NCBI GenBank assembly: GCA_023853785.1
Contig: JAJIRX010000533.1
Span: 186,001 to 250,000 of the forward strand
From: Psilocybe azurescens
Taxonomy: Eukaryota; Basidiomycota; Agaricomycetes; Agaricales; Agrocybaceae
Direction of reading: 5' to 3'
DNA length: 64,000 nucleotides
Part shown: piece by piece, positions 48,784 to 60,578 of the stretch
Layout of the letters: the number at the start of each line of letters is the position of its first letter
How positions within the stretch are numbered: position 1 is the stretch's first letter
Made by a program: the position numbers and the translations under genes
The notes under the pieces: generated by a model
Database searches by the model: none
Told to the model about the DNA's origin: nothing
Seen by the model: only the letters and a program-made list of their open reading frames with translations

Positions 48784-49980
48784 ATGTCTCTGTGGGGCTC
48801 TCCAGCTGACCTTCCCATTACACCGCCCCTTAGACCACCCTCTATTACTAGCGAGCCAACGACTCCCAATCTTGGAAGCCCGCTGCCAGCAGTTGCTACG
48901 CCCCTCGCGGGACCAAGCAGCGAAGTCCCAGTTGCTCGCTTAGATGGTCTATTCAACTTCCAAATTGTTGTCTTCCAGGTAACACTTCTTTCAATGTTTT
49001 GCTATATGTCACCTTTTCAAAAGGCCGTCGGTGTTATGCATTAGGTCGAGGATACGCTCTTTCAAGTTCTCAAGAATGGATTCATGGTCCCTGGTACACC
49101 ATTCGAAGCCATGTTTGCGCTTCCTGTGCCTGCAGAAAACGTTGAACAGCCCCTTGCCGAAGGAGACAGTTTGACGAATCCTATCGTTCTATCAGGAGTA
49201 AGCACAAGCGAATTCCGAGCTTTTTGCGCATTTTGTATCCATTGTATGTCATCTACGCTTTGTCGTGCAATTTTCTGGATTAACGTCACGTCTTCATCAT
49301 TTTTCCAGCATCGGTCCTTCGGTTGTGGCTTCGTATGACGACTGGGTAGGAATCTTAAATTTGGCTACTATGTGGGAATTCAAACATGTAAGGCATTTAG
49401 TTTTCAGGTCCTTGTCATACTCAAAGATGTTATATTTTATCGTTAGATACGCGAACAGGCCATTTCCAAGCTTTCCAGTCTCATCAAAGAAAAGCCAGTT
49501 CCCGAGCGCGTTACGCTAGGCCGCAAATATTGTGTCAAAGATTGGCTTAAAGAAGAGTATGTGACCCTCGCACAGAAGACGGATCTCAAATTGGAGAACC
49601 TACGAGACCCATCTAATATAAAATTAGACTGGGAAACAATTGCCAAAGTCCAGTCTGTGCGAGAAAAGAATATGTTGAACAATCTTCGAGATGGACGACT
49701 CTCCAGTGGCTATCACTGCGGTAGCTGCAATGTCTATTATGGATACAGCTATGAAATTTTGGATTGTCGGTGCAGGCTCCCAGCACTTGTCGACGAAGTC
49801 TTCCAGGAAGAATTTCGAGAGATGGCAATATCAGTCGGCGATTTGCCCAATTTACCTCCTCTTCCTGCTACAGGTAGGTAGTCTGTGGCACCGATCTCTA
49901 CTTTTATTGCAGGCTAAACTTGTACATTGTATGACGATATAGGTGCTGGAGCAGGGGGTAAGAAGAAGAAAAAGAAGTAA
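48784..49980 (+). CDS. BTB/POZ-domain protein (copy 6), one apparent frameshift
   Basis: ATG 48784 (MSLWGSPADLPITPP), proline-rich N-terminus, then FNFQIVVFQ and, after an intron, VEDTLFQVLKNGFMVPGTPF and GVSTSEFRAF. One T appears missing in the T5 run 49221-49225; adding it gives FLRILYP and a GTATGT donor. Next exons: SVVASYDDWVGILNLATMWE, IREQAISKLSSLIKEK and KYCVKDWLKEEYVTLAQK, then LDWETIAKVQSVRE, a cysteine cluster (YHCGSCNVYYGY then LDCRC) and VFQEEFREMAI. A last small exon adds a glycine/lysine tail ending in six lysines. Only plus-strand member of the window's BTB set. Function inferred as an adaptor. Confidence 0.8.
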
Positions 49981-50224
49981 CCAGCCGTTTAACGCATTCA
50001 TAATATGGCCTAGCTCTCACCTTGTTTTGATTTGTTCATTCAACAAAAAGTTCATTGTGGCTCTTTTCTATATGCAACACTCTTCGTTAAATCATTCTTT
50101 CTCAATACGGGGATTGACTTTGTTTGACTTGTATTTTTTACTAGTAACGGAGCAATTGTGACACTGTTGTTAAACTTGTTTATTCGTCGATTTATGGTGT
50201 TTCGATATCGGTATGAGAGTCCCA

Positions 50225-50419
50225 TTACTGCTGCCAATTGCTATCGGGACAGCATGTGAAGCATCCATCCGTTAAGCCAACGGCCTTCATTGGGAATGGG
50301 CACGGCGGAGGTGCTGACAAGCATAAATTCAAACAACTCGTTGGCCCAGTTGGGCTTGCTTCGATCTGTCGAGCTGAAAACGACAGTCCAGCAATTAACA
50401 TGCCCCAGGATAGTTTCAT
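50225..50419 (-). CDS. Small secreted cysteine-rich protein
   Basis: 64-codon single exon from ATG 50419. The N-terminus MKLSWGMLIAGLSFSARQ is a short signal peptide with likely cleavage near residue 21. The mature part of about 43 residues has six cysteines in the pattern CxxxC, C, CxxCC (SCLNLCLSAPPPC, then GCFTCC). Small, cysteine-dense secreted proteins are typical of fungal effectors, defence peptides and pheromone-like factors; no family was recognised and no function is claimed. It is isolated from other genes by more than 200 bases on each side. Confidence 0.55.
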   Translation of the reverse strand: MKLSWGMLIAGLSFSARQIEASPTGPTSCLNLCLSAPPPCPFPMKAVGLTDGCFTCCPDSNWQQ

Positions 50420-51046
50420 TGCGTTCGCTTCTAAAAGGATGAAGAAACACAGCAGGGAATGTCAACGCAATGTAATGAAAATTGGCGTGAGATGGCAGAG
50501 GGAAGACTCAAGAACGCACCGAGACACAGGGGCTTGGATTTACTTGCCTGTCAGGGTATAGCTGCGTCCTAATTTTTATACACCCCTCAAAAATCCGAAA
50601 CGTTTCCGCGATCGTCATTCGCGCTGTCTTCTAGATGCCGCCTTAACTCTTAAAAGGCAATGCCCAAACACGGGAGCGCAGATTTGCTCCGAGAATTCAG
50701 AAATGAAAGGCCGTCTAACCTTAACAGGTGGATGCCTGTAATCCCAGTTGACGTTTGACACGCAGCCATTTTTGGAGAAGAGAAGTCCAAAGTCAAGCAT
50801 TCACGCGCTGCCGGAGTATAGATCTAGACTGAAGGTCATGAGTCAAGATGACCGGAAACGGGACAGATGTCGGAAGCATCGCCATCGACGCTTGAGTCGG
50901 GCATTCTCTAAAACACATTCATTTATTTTTCGACACCTACAGCAGGTTAATTTAATTCAATTGACAAGACAGTCTTGGGAAATAAACAGAGAACTATTTA
51001 GGAAAAGCGATTAATGTCCCCTTTCCAAACAGCGACTGATGACAAC
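50420..51046. other. Intergenic
   Basis: Promoter side of the small secreted protein. No other feature was recognised. Confidence 0.35.
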
Positions 51047-52340
51047 CCTAGTCAAATTCCCGTTTAGAAAATTTGAGAGCTTCCTCATCGCATCGGCGGT
51101 GTCCTCCCGCATACCGTCGTAGACGAGCTGGTTCATTGCAATCTGTTCCATATTTTTAATCTTCGCCGCGGTTCTCTGGGTGAGACCGAAGTCGACATAT
51201 CGTTAAAGTATCTGTCAAATAATACCATTTGTGAACCCTTTGTACGAGTAGAAGGCAGTTAAAGGGCAAGAAAAGCGTACGTGACAGCAGATAGCCTTCA
51301 TTTCATTCTTCCCCAGCTGGTCCAAGTCGTAGACCGGTCCCCGCTATGCGTCTTTTGATAAATCATAACACTTCTGCCTTTCCTTTCCTCAAGCGAAGGT
51401 TGACATAATCATCGAACATATGAGGACAAATCTATTATTGGAACACATCAGAAAGCCACTCGCAATCCAGAAAAGACAGAAATAACGTGTTATTTCTCGA
51501 GTAAGGTATATGGGGATAGAGTCATCCTCCCTTGCCTCCAAGAAATTTTATTATAGTTCTAAATTGTCCGAGCTGCTCACCAGTTTGCTACTAGGATAAG
51601 CATAAATAAATTCAGATTAAAAGGACTTCTCTGAAAGAGATTCTCTCACCATTGACAATAGATTGCATAGTGTAAATAGAGGATTGCAGTCAAAGGACTG
51701 CTAGCTCAGAATATTTTGAAGGGCCCGGTAGGGAAAAGAACCAAATCGTCGGATGCGGGAAAGACCAATTCTGTGCTCCGTTAAAATTCTTTCCATCAAT
51801 TTCACGAAAGAGAGACATACAATAAATGACATCGACTCCACCTGACATTCCAACGTGTCATCGTCGTGTCGTGCAAGATAGCCGTGTTCCGCATAGGCTT
51901 ACTTACCATGTATACGTAAATTATTGTCTAGTTGCCAGCGATGCGGCATCAACTGGACCCCATTGGGAAGGATAGCTTCAACTGAGTCCATGTGAGCAAG
52001 GATATTCGGTATCGAAAGATATCTTATGAGCATACTTTAAAGAAACGATATATGCGGATATTTTTTGTGGTAAAACTTATTACCTTGATAACTTGGTCTT
52101 TTGACTAATAAAGTCAGGGATGCTCCGATTAACATCTGAATAACACTTACGATATCGCTATTCCACCAAAGGGGTTCAGTCGTTGGTGACAAAACACCTT
52201 TCATACTCTCGCTATGAAACGATAAGTATGTGACACCGGAAGCCACTAGAACTTTGACCCCACAGTGTTCACTGTCGATCCTCTGATAATTCCTTATATC
52301 TCAGGAGAGCCGAACGGATGAATTCACACTCCTAAACTAA
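51047..52340 (-). pseudogene. Decayed copy of the S33 peptidase gene at 57.9-60.1 kb
   Basis: The two regions run parallel: 51047-51240 matches 57921-58110 (YFNDM, then AAKIKNMEQ and NQLVYDGMRED against AARIKNTEQ and NQLVHDGIRKD), and this similarity continues with intron positions conserved to about 52340, matching 59280. The reading frame is lost early by a short deletion after YFNDM. The nucleophile-elbow segment is changed: GQSFGGFCAITYLSFHSEG in the intact gene corresponds to VLVASGVTYLSFHSES here, so the catalytic serine motif is gone. Everything 5' of the elbow exon is missing. Confidence 0.75.
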
Positions 52341-53520
52341 TAACGCATGAGAAAGAGTCAACGAGAGAAAAGAGGACTTGAATGAGTGTATCCCTCTGTT
52401 ACACACGTCTCACAGAGTAATATTTGTCCGTGCTATGGTTCTTGTGACCTCGAAAGCCAATGAATAGTCTAAGAGCTGCTAGTTAAGAGGAGTGAAGAGG
52501 AAAGAAAGATGAACTCATTTCCCGCGTACCTTCTGTATCTCCTTCTCCAGGTCTCGTAAGACAGTAGGTGTGAAGAATACTTGTGCCTTCCAGCTAAGCT
52601 GACCACTGGACTATTACTTCAGATGTTGTCTGCGAGTATATGTATAGGCAGCACCAAATCACTCAGCGAGAACCTATACTGGCAGATACTTCCCATTTTT
52701 CTACAGCTTCCAAATACCTCACTTCCTCTCTCCGATTATAGCATCATAGCGCAGTCCTTCCCTATGCGCCTATTTTTTACTGCAAATACTCGGGCGTAAG
52801 CAACAAACAGCTGCTGTGGGAAGTCTATGAGATGTTTTTGAACGAAGAAGGTTGAGCGTTCATTGAATTGTTTACCAAAACGGGTATGCCGAGCGAGGGT
52901 AAGCTGAACTCACAATATTCATATTCCGCTGAATACCAACATTTTCTTTGCCGACCAAGCTGAAAAAGAAATAAATAATTCTCAGAACGTGTGGATACGT
53001 TAATGCTATAGGCAAGCATTAGTCCACCTTCAAAGCAGTAATAGCCTTTTATGTAACATACACAACTTAACAACACACGCCAACAGTTTGCAACTTTCAC
53101 AGTACATTATTCGCTTGGAACGTTGTATAAGATTGTTTATCTGAATCGGTCCATATGTAATTGATTGCGCAAGGCTAGACATACTATCACTTGACCAGAG
53201 TTTAACATATTTCCACTTAGTCTCTCCTAGACAGACTTCGATATATGTGATGTGCCCGATCACGATATATGAAGTCTAATTTTTATCACGCCCCCAAACC
53301 GCGTCAGAAAATTGTTATGTAATCTTCGGACATTGAAACACGGTCTGGCCTAGTCACGTCAATATCTCCCCTCCTCAACTCTTCCTTGGCTCCATCTCGA
53401 CGCGTCATTTTGTGCAATCTGACCATTTCACCTCTAAAATTTACATAACTTCATTTTTTAAAGGTCTGGGACCTGTTATAAGTCAGAAAGAATGGTTTCG
53501 GGGCACTGCTGGTAGGATCT
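52341..53520. other. No gene seen
   Basis: AT-rich stretch between two relics. Short frames only. Confidence 0.35.
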
Positions 53521-54215
53521 CATAGGCCTGGGCTGTGAGACTATCAATGTAATTTTGGGAAGGTTGTACCAACGTGGGCAAATAATTTGCATGAGGTCCA
53601 GCTTGAGCTTGTCTCTGGTATCCTTGATGGAAAAGATATGCTTTACTGCACTGCAACTGGGAATGGAAAATCAGCTGTCTTTGCAATTCCCCACCTTATT
53701 CTCATCAAATACAACAACCCTGAGGCATATCCCTGTGGTCTTGCCACTCAAGCACGTCCTATCAGGGTTGCAATCACCCCAACTACAACTATGCTTTTTC
53801 TCTCTTTGTTTTATTCATCATTCATACCTCACTTCCAGGTCAATGAACTGTTCAAACTAAACAAATCTGGCTCCTCATCCTGCTCTGAATCCTTAAGTGA
53901 GGAGAGGAAAACCACACCAGAATGTAGAAAAAATCTCCAACAACTCTCCAACAGATTCATTCCAAGTCCCTAAGAAGTACTTCCATTTTCTCAAACTTCA
54001 GCACTAACATTTGGCTCTCACTTTGAGGAAACTGACATAGCCCTGTGGGCTGGCTTGATGACCCATTTAACTGGCTGGGATCATTTACTGACAGCAATCC
54101 TCAAGTATCAGTTGGGAAAGGTGGATGTGAGTGACTGGAGGGAAATGGCAACAGGTGTTCAAGATAAGTATGCTGGAGTCTCAGGTACTATGATGACAGG
54201 GGTTTTCTTGTAGTT
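53521..54215 (+). pseudogene. Fragment of a RecQ-like helicase
   Basis: The plus strand reads VVPTWANNLHEVQLELVSGI, then LDGKDMLYCTATGNGKSAVF, a Walker A of the kind found in RecQ-like helicases, and LILIKYNNPEAYP. The frame then breaks; around 54000-54180 a further fragment reads LMTHLTGWDHLLTAILKYQ and REMATGVQDKYAGVS. Helicase motifs II to VI are absent. In mushroom genomes such truncated helicases are abundant and tend to lie in repeats. No terminal structure was found, so the element type is unknown. Confidence 0.6.
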
Positions 54216-56119
54216 TTGAACACTTCTTAGGTACCCCTCCATTGAAATATAGGTATTATATTCAGTAAGATTCAAAAACACTGTAAGGGTGGGAGCAGCG
54301 GCCATACAATCATGTTGGGAAAAGAATGCCAGCTCTGCAATATTAATGTGACACATTTTCAAAGTCCACAGGTTATATAACAAGTTTCTGACATGGTTTT
54401 AGGGGCATGACAAAAACAGGACTAATTTCCACTACCCTTTGTTCTTACACCAGTATCTTCATAATAAATAATTCTACCACTTCATTATGTCACATGTGTA
54501 TAGATTAATAGCATGTCTTTTAGAATATGTAAAAATATTCAAGGATATATCTATGTGATTGTTGTCTTGGACTGTTTCTGGTGCAAGGTTATCTGTTTTG
54601 ATTGGAGTTTATGTACTATGGCAGTCACAGCAGGTTACACAGCAATTTGACACTCTGCCAAGCATTCTCTATGGCCAAAAGCATCAAAAACAACCAAACA
54701 CAATGCAACATGTTTTGAGTGATTAACAAAGTTTCAAGGCAGCTGTTGAAACAGCACTGCGGAATGTCACTCATTACTGGTAAAAGTAATGCCTCAAGTT
54801 CCTTCGCATCCTCCTGGCTTCCACAACACATTATATACTTCTAGAATAATCTTTATTTTTTACTTTTTATTTTACAAAAAATGAAGGAATGAAAGCTCAA
54901 TGACTGATGGACGACTCCATTTTCATACATGTTTGTGTAACGCCCTCAATATTGACAGAACAACCAAATGAAAAATTATATATCTTTACATAGACACTCC
55001 CAAGAGGTTAAGAAAGCACAATCCCAAGTTTTATGTGGATTGGTTCAATATTGAGGGAGATGGGGCATGATAGAGCATGATGATAAACTCTGTAGCCATA
55101 GGAGGGATGTTTTTCAAGGTAAACAAAAATTTCACTCATTTTCCAGCTACTCAGTCAGAGTGGCAGCGCATCACAACTAATACAAGTTTTTTTTTGTCTA
55201 TTAAGAGGCTTCAGCGGTGCATCACTCAAACAAGTTGTTGGTGAACTGTGTAAATATTTTACTACTAAATTAGGGTCCAAGCCAACCTATAGTAGGCAAA
55301 AGCTATGGGTTTTTCCAGTGGAGGGGAATAGGGTATGGGCTATCACAGACCTATGGGTTATGTATGGTATGCAATTCCCTGCAAACCAAATCGGTGGACG
55401 GCTGGGGCTATGGGTTATAAGGGGTTGTGGGTTTTGAGTAAGTGCATGTTGACTTGTTGCTTGACTATAATAAGCTCAAAACTGTCAAAGCGAACAATTA
55501 ATATGCTAACTTCCTAATGCCACTAGCTCTTTCTGCTAACGGCCAAATAACTGCACCGAATATCGGATTAGGCGCTCACCCAACGCTCGCCTTCAAATTT
55601 TATGTCAGAAATACAATGTGACAGACGAGATCGCTACTTTACGACATTAATTAAACGGCGAAACGCCTCAAGGAGGCACCGTGTTCGTCGAAATGACATA
55701 TTGCAATTCAATACTATCCCGGCAGACGCCTGCGTTATTTTTGTGGAGTCCGATGCCACCGCTTACGGTGTGGTGCAAATGAACCTCTCATAACCTAAAA
55801 CTCCTAGTGGAATACCCAAACTATGGATAAGGGAGGTTATGAGAGGTATGTGTTATGAAGAGTTCGACTAGGCTCGACTGCGTCTACTTCGGCGCTTGCC
55901 AATTACTGACGAAATAAAATGCAACGTACCTTAGATAAAAATAAGCGCTCTGTCACGAACTCTGTTGGGCAGGATGAATGTTGCTCAATCGATTAGCACT
56001 GACACTTTCCTAGTATCATATTCAGCCAAATCGATAATACGCTCTCAATGTCATATTTAAGGCTTACTGTCTACCTCTCTTTCTCAATCTCCTTGGCGAG
56101 TGTTCGTCTCTAGCCAAGA
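54216..56119. other. Repeat-like, gene-free stretch
   Basis: AT-rich, with poly-T and poly-A runs, a short internal repeat of CTATGGGTT-type words near 55300-55440 and a pair of complementary words (CCTCAATATTGA near 54950 and TCAATATTGAGGG near 55045). No gene is supported. Confidence 0.4.
55783..55847. repeat. Perfect 14-base inverted repeat
   Basis: ACCTCTCATAACCT at 55783-55796 and its exact complement at 55834-55847 enclose a 37-base loop. The stem would form in DNA or RNA. No gene overlaps it. It could be the end of a mobile element or a chance hairpin. Confidence 0.5.
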
Positions 56120-56934
56120 ATGCCAGACCTCATTATCTTCGTTCTCTTCTCAGCATTGGCTCAGACCATCTCTGCTCAGTTCAGTTGCCCGTCGGCTTGC
56201 TTCCAGGGGACTCTTGACAATGCAGGACCAGCGGTAGCGGATACATTCTGCCCTCCCGCTGCCGGTATCGTCAACCCTGTTTATACACCGAATTGCCTGT
56301 GCTATACTCCTGAAACGTTCGATGGAACCCCGTAAGTGTCTATTTGGCACCCTATTTTTGTGAAATTACTGACAATTTCTGTCTCCTTCCAACTAACTAG
56401 CTGGCTCTTCTGCTACACATGCGGCCCTGCCCTAGGCGGCAACTTTGCGGACGTATGCGGTACGACCCAAGTTACGCAGTCCTGCCCCAATCAAAAAAGA
56501 CAGTATTAGTCAAGTATGCAATGAAAATGGCGACATCAACAACGTCCTTGGGAAACTGTGCGATAATGGCAAACCGAGCGCAATCGTCACAGGGATTACC
56601 GCCGTTGTCTCCTTTTAATGCCCGAACTTGCGGAGGGTGCCATTTCCCTTGTGGAGGAAGGCTGTGTAGAAACTAAAGCCGCTTCGACAATATCGTCCGG
56701 TGTGAGCCAGGTTTGCGACATCTGGAAAACCGGTATGTTCAGGACCATCTTTATCCTGACAGGTTAACTTACAAAGTATGTCGTCAATGCACATTAGCTG
56801 GGTGTGGTACGGTCGCAGCAACGACGGGCTCCTCTGGAACCAACTCGGCCGCGCCATCTTCGGTTGTGCGAACAACAACAGGTTATATACTCGTGTTCGC
56901 GTTCGCCTTACTTTTAGGATTGTTGAACTTTTAA
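56120..56934 (+). CDS. Cysteine-rich GPI-anchored surface protein, two apparent frameshifts
   Basis: ATG 56120 (MPDLIIFVLFSALAQTISAQ) is a signal peptide. The mature part has spaced cysteines: FSCPSACFQGTLDN, DTFCPPAAG, PNCLCYTPE, then after an intron LFCYTCGPALGGNF, DVCGTTQVTQSCPN, VCNENGDINNVLGKLCDNG, and VEEGCVETK. The C-terminus has a Ser/Thr stretch and a hydrophobic tail (YILVFAFALLLGLLNF), as for GPI anchoring. Two frame changes lie in the A6 run 56493-56498 and the T4 run 56613-56616; each is repaired by one base and joins coding blocks. Cell-wall or plasma-membrane location is inferred. I do not recognise a named family. Confidence 0.68.
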
Positions 56935-57920
56935 ACCGGGCACACATTTTTCCGGCAGCATGGGGCATGCACATTTGAGAGATAAAGAGGCTTGATAGTG
57001 CATGTGCGTGTGTGCAAGGCAAAGTTGAGACGCGCGGGCGTGTGGGCACGAGGTAGAGTACCGATTGATATTAGTAACTAGTGACTGGTGATTATTTTGA
57101 CCTGCTCTTACGTATAGTCAGAGTTCTACGTATATTGTATTCATGTTTTTGAATGATACCTTACTGTAAACTTATAATCAGTCCACTGGAAGATGGAAAC
57201 ACCCCCATTTAGATAGAATCGGGCGATTGAATCCCCATTACAATCCATTTAGCATAAAAGTCAACAAAGAGCTTCTCGGAATGAATACTCATTGAGCATT
57301 TTATCCCAGTCATCTTCGACAGGGGTGCACGATGGCGTGCAAGGATGTGTTTGAGGCGTGTTACGGGGCATGTGGTTAAATTAAACTATATTGATTCCAA
57401 CTGCCGCTCAAAAGGTCCCAACCAGCATTAGTATTGAAAACAGCTGTCAGCCATGATTGAGAACGAAGTTGACCCGGAGCACACTGAATACCGGTTTCTA
57501 TGTATGGGAATTTAGTAGACGCCAACATAGCTGCCGTCATGGCCGACTGCTGCGGATTTAATTTAAATGCTGATCATGAGGCTTGGTTGGGCGCCAAACA
57601 ACCTTGCGGCCTGATAGATAGTGATGCGCTGTGTTATTTATCTCACTCGCCGACGACAGCGTGTGAAAGCGCCCTATAAGTGTGCTTTCTGGCGAGTCTA
57701 AGGAGCGTATTTCTCAATTCCGAACGAACGTGGATTACAGTGAAGAAGGGCGGCCTGAGTAAATATGCCTGTGATAGGAATGTTATTGAGCTGAACAGAC
57801 TGACACAAATAGAAAGCATCAGGCCGTCTGCCTGGAAATTGATTCTCGGCACTGCAACTACGAACTAGTCAGGCGAAGCCAAGCTAATAGTGTCGTTTTC
57901 CCAACCAGAAATTCCCGACC
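56935..57920. other. Intergenic, convergent 3' ends
   Basis: Lies between the GPI protein and the S33 peptidase stop. No gene, RNA or clear repeat was recognised. Confidence 0.35.
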
Positions 57921-60064
57921 CTAGTCAAATTCCCGCCTGGAAATTTTGAAGAGCTTCCTCATAACATCGACCGAGTCCTTCCGGATACCATCATGAACGA
58001 GCTGATTCGTTATATATTGTTCCGTATTTTTTATCCTCGCCGCGGTCTTTTGGGCTAGACTAAAGTCGACATACATATCGTTGAAGTATCTGTCAAATTA
58101 TACCATTTGTGAACTTTTTGCACAAAGTACATATACGGCAGTCAAAGAGCAAGTACTTACGTGACAGCAGATACTTTCACTTCATTCTTTCCTAGCTGGT
58201 CCAGATCATAGAGCGGTCCCCAAGATGCATCTCTAGATAAAATCTCTGCGGCTCCTTTCCATGGGCGCAGGTTGACATAGTCATCGAACATATGAGGGAA
58301 AATCTATTATTAGGACATATCAGAAAAGCCACTCGCCATCCAGAAAAGACAGAAATAACGTGCCATTTCTCCGGTGAAGTAGATAGGGACAGAATCATCT
58401 TGTATTTTCACTTGCTGCCAAGAGAAACTATCGTAATTCTGGATTATACGAGCCGCTGACCAGTTTGCTGCTTGGCTAAACATCAAAACGAATTCAGATC
58501 CAAAGGACTTCCATGACGGAGATTCACTCACCCTTGACAATAGATTGGCTCATGCAAAATGGCGTATAGAGGATTGCCATCGAAGGATTGTTGGTTCTGA
58601 ACACTTTGAAGGGTCTTGTAGGATATCTTCTTGAAAAGTGCCAGATCATTGGATGCGCGAAAGACCAATTCTATATTCGCTTAAAATATTTTCAATTGAT
58701 TGACGAAAAAGGGACATACGATGGATAGTGTCAATACCACCTTATAGTCCAACATGTCAGCTCCATGAGATTGGCCCTGTTTCGCAGAGGCCTGCTTACC
58801 ATGCATACCGAAGTTAATTCCTAGTTGTTGCCATCGACACGGCGTCAACTGTCCCCCATTGGGAAGGATGACTTCGGTTGAATCAAGGTAAGCAAGGATA
58901 TTTCGTATCTAAAGATATAGCATGAACATACTGGAAAGAAACCGTACAGGTAAGACTTACGCGTTTAATATCTTGCGGATATTTCTTGTAGTAAGCCTCA
59001 TTACGCTTGAGAACTTGATCTTTCGGACAATCATGTCAGGAATATCTAGAACCATCATCTGACCAACACTCACGGACTACGGTCTCATACACGGTATCAG
59101 GCTGGTCTACCAAAGGGGCTAAGCCACCGGTAATGAAAACCTCCTTCACACCCTCGCTATGGAACGACAAATATGTGATGGCACAGAAGCCTCCGAAACT
59201 TTGGCCCAACAATGTCCATTTTCGATCTTCTGGGGATTCTTTATGTCCCAAGAGGGCTGACCGGATAAATTCACAATCCTTAACTTCGCCACAAGATCAA
59301 CTGCGAGCATGTCAAGACATACTTCGAAGGCCTACCAATATTGTCCGCTCGGAAATGTTTCAAGTATTGAGCGATCTCCTCATAGGTCTTCACATTTTCG
59401 GGGAGAGTATCAGGCGAAAGAGGCGTGCTTAATCCGGTTCCCCTCTGATCAAGCCACAGTGTCTGGGGGATTGTCAAAAGTGTCAGTATGCATTGGAAGC
59501 CATCGAGGATAGTGAATTGAAGAACCTGATATCCCTTGTCGTGTATCTGAGTATACTGGATTCAGCAATATACAGTTTAAGACAGTGAATATAAACTTCA
59601 CCTCTCCCACGAAACCAGAACTCGATGGAAGATTGACTTCGAAGCCAGGACCACCTAATCATTCATGAATGGGCACATCTTCTCAGTATCGCATCAAAAG
59701 TAGGATATATTGAATCGTGAGGACCTTGGAGATACACCACTATGCCACTTAATTTAGAGAGATTCACAGCGCGTATGGAATATTGAAAGAAGACTCACAA
59801 AACGGCAACTTCGCTTCATCCTCCGGTTTGGGGGCTTTGGCTTTGGGTATGACATGCCTCGCAAAGATCCTGATCTTTTCTCCCTCCGGTTTGCTATAGT
59901 CGAGAGGGACCAAGAAGAATCGCTCGATGACCTTCAAGCCGTCTGCCCCGAAGCATCAGATAATCGATTTTGAACGAGTTGCAAGACTTCTCACCTTTGA
60001 TAGTATACGACTCGTAGTCAATGCTGTTTCTAGGAGTTGCACGGTCTTGGGTGGTGGAAGTCAT
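57921..60064 (-). CDS. Proline iminopeptidase-like S33 family alpha/beta hydrolase
   Basis: Peptidase family S33 removes N-terminal residues, classically proline, from peptides. ATG 60064 (MTSTTQDRATPRNSIDYE). Exon order: YESYTIK then DGLKVIERFFLVPLDYSK and KIRIFARHVIPKAKAPKP; VVYLQGGPGFEVNLP with the oxyanion-side QGGPG; IHDKGYQ then TLWLDQRGTGLSTPLSPDTL; and TLLGQSFGGFCAITYLSFH, where GQSFGG (59191-59208) carries the nucleophilic serine. The C-terminus ends VMRKLFKISRREFD at 57921. Introns are short and in frame; no frameshift. The Asp and His of the triad are expected in the C-terminal exons between 58.1 and 59.0 kb but were not individually verified. A decayed copy lies 6.9 kb away at 51.0 kb on the same strand. 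Confidence 0.88.
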
Positions 60065-60578
60065 ATTGATTGAGAATCGTCGATAGAAAGCGGGAGTGTA
60101 ACCTTGAAGGCCGCAGGTGCCTCGTACGACGTTGGCCAGCCCTCTGGCAGTGGTGACCGTGGCAAATCCTGCGGCCAGCGGGACCAAAGGCACGTTACTT
60201 CTACGTAGTATTTGAACTCTGTGTGGACCAGCAGCAGTCCTGAGATATTGCAGCCTTGAAAGGCATCTGAGCGAAGAGGGCGAGGGAGACGTCGTGGCAA
60301 ACGCGTAAGGGTGGGACGCGACCGTGCAATTTGTGATAGTTTGGCTTCAAGTCGCGTACATAGTAACTTTTGATGCCAATAAATTAAATCACGCTTATGT
60401 AGGATGGTAGCATTTCAAATTTCGATGATGTATATTACCGAAAAGCCCATTTAAATAATGTGATATAATACAAGGGTACTGTATACAACGCAGCATGCCC
60501 AGACAAACTAAAGACAAAAGATAACTTACGGACGCATCCTACTAACAAACCAAACAGCTTAGGAGCAATAAGACCTTT
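60065..60578. other. Intergenic
   Basis: In-frame codons upstream of 60064 lack an ATG. Between the peptidase start and the oxidase stop I see no gene. Confidence 0.4.
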
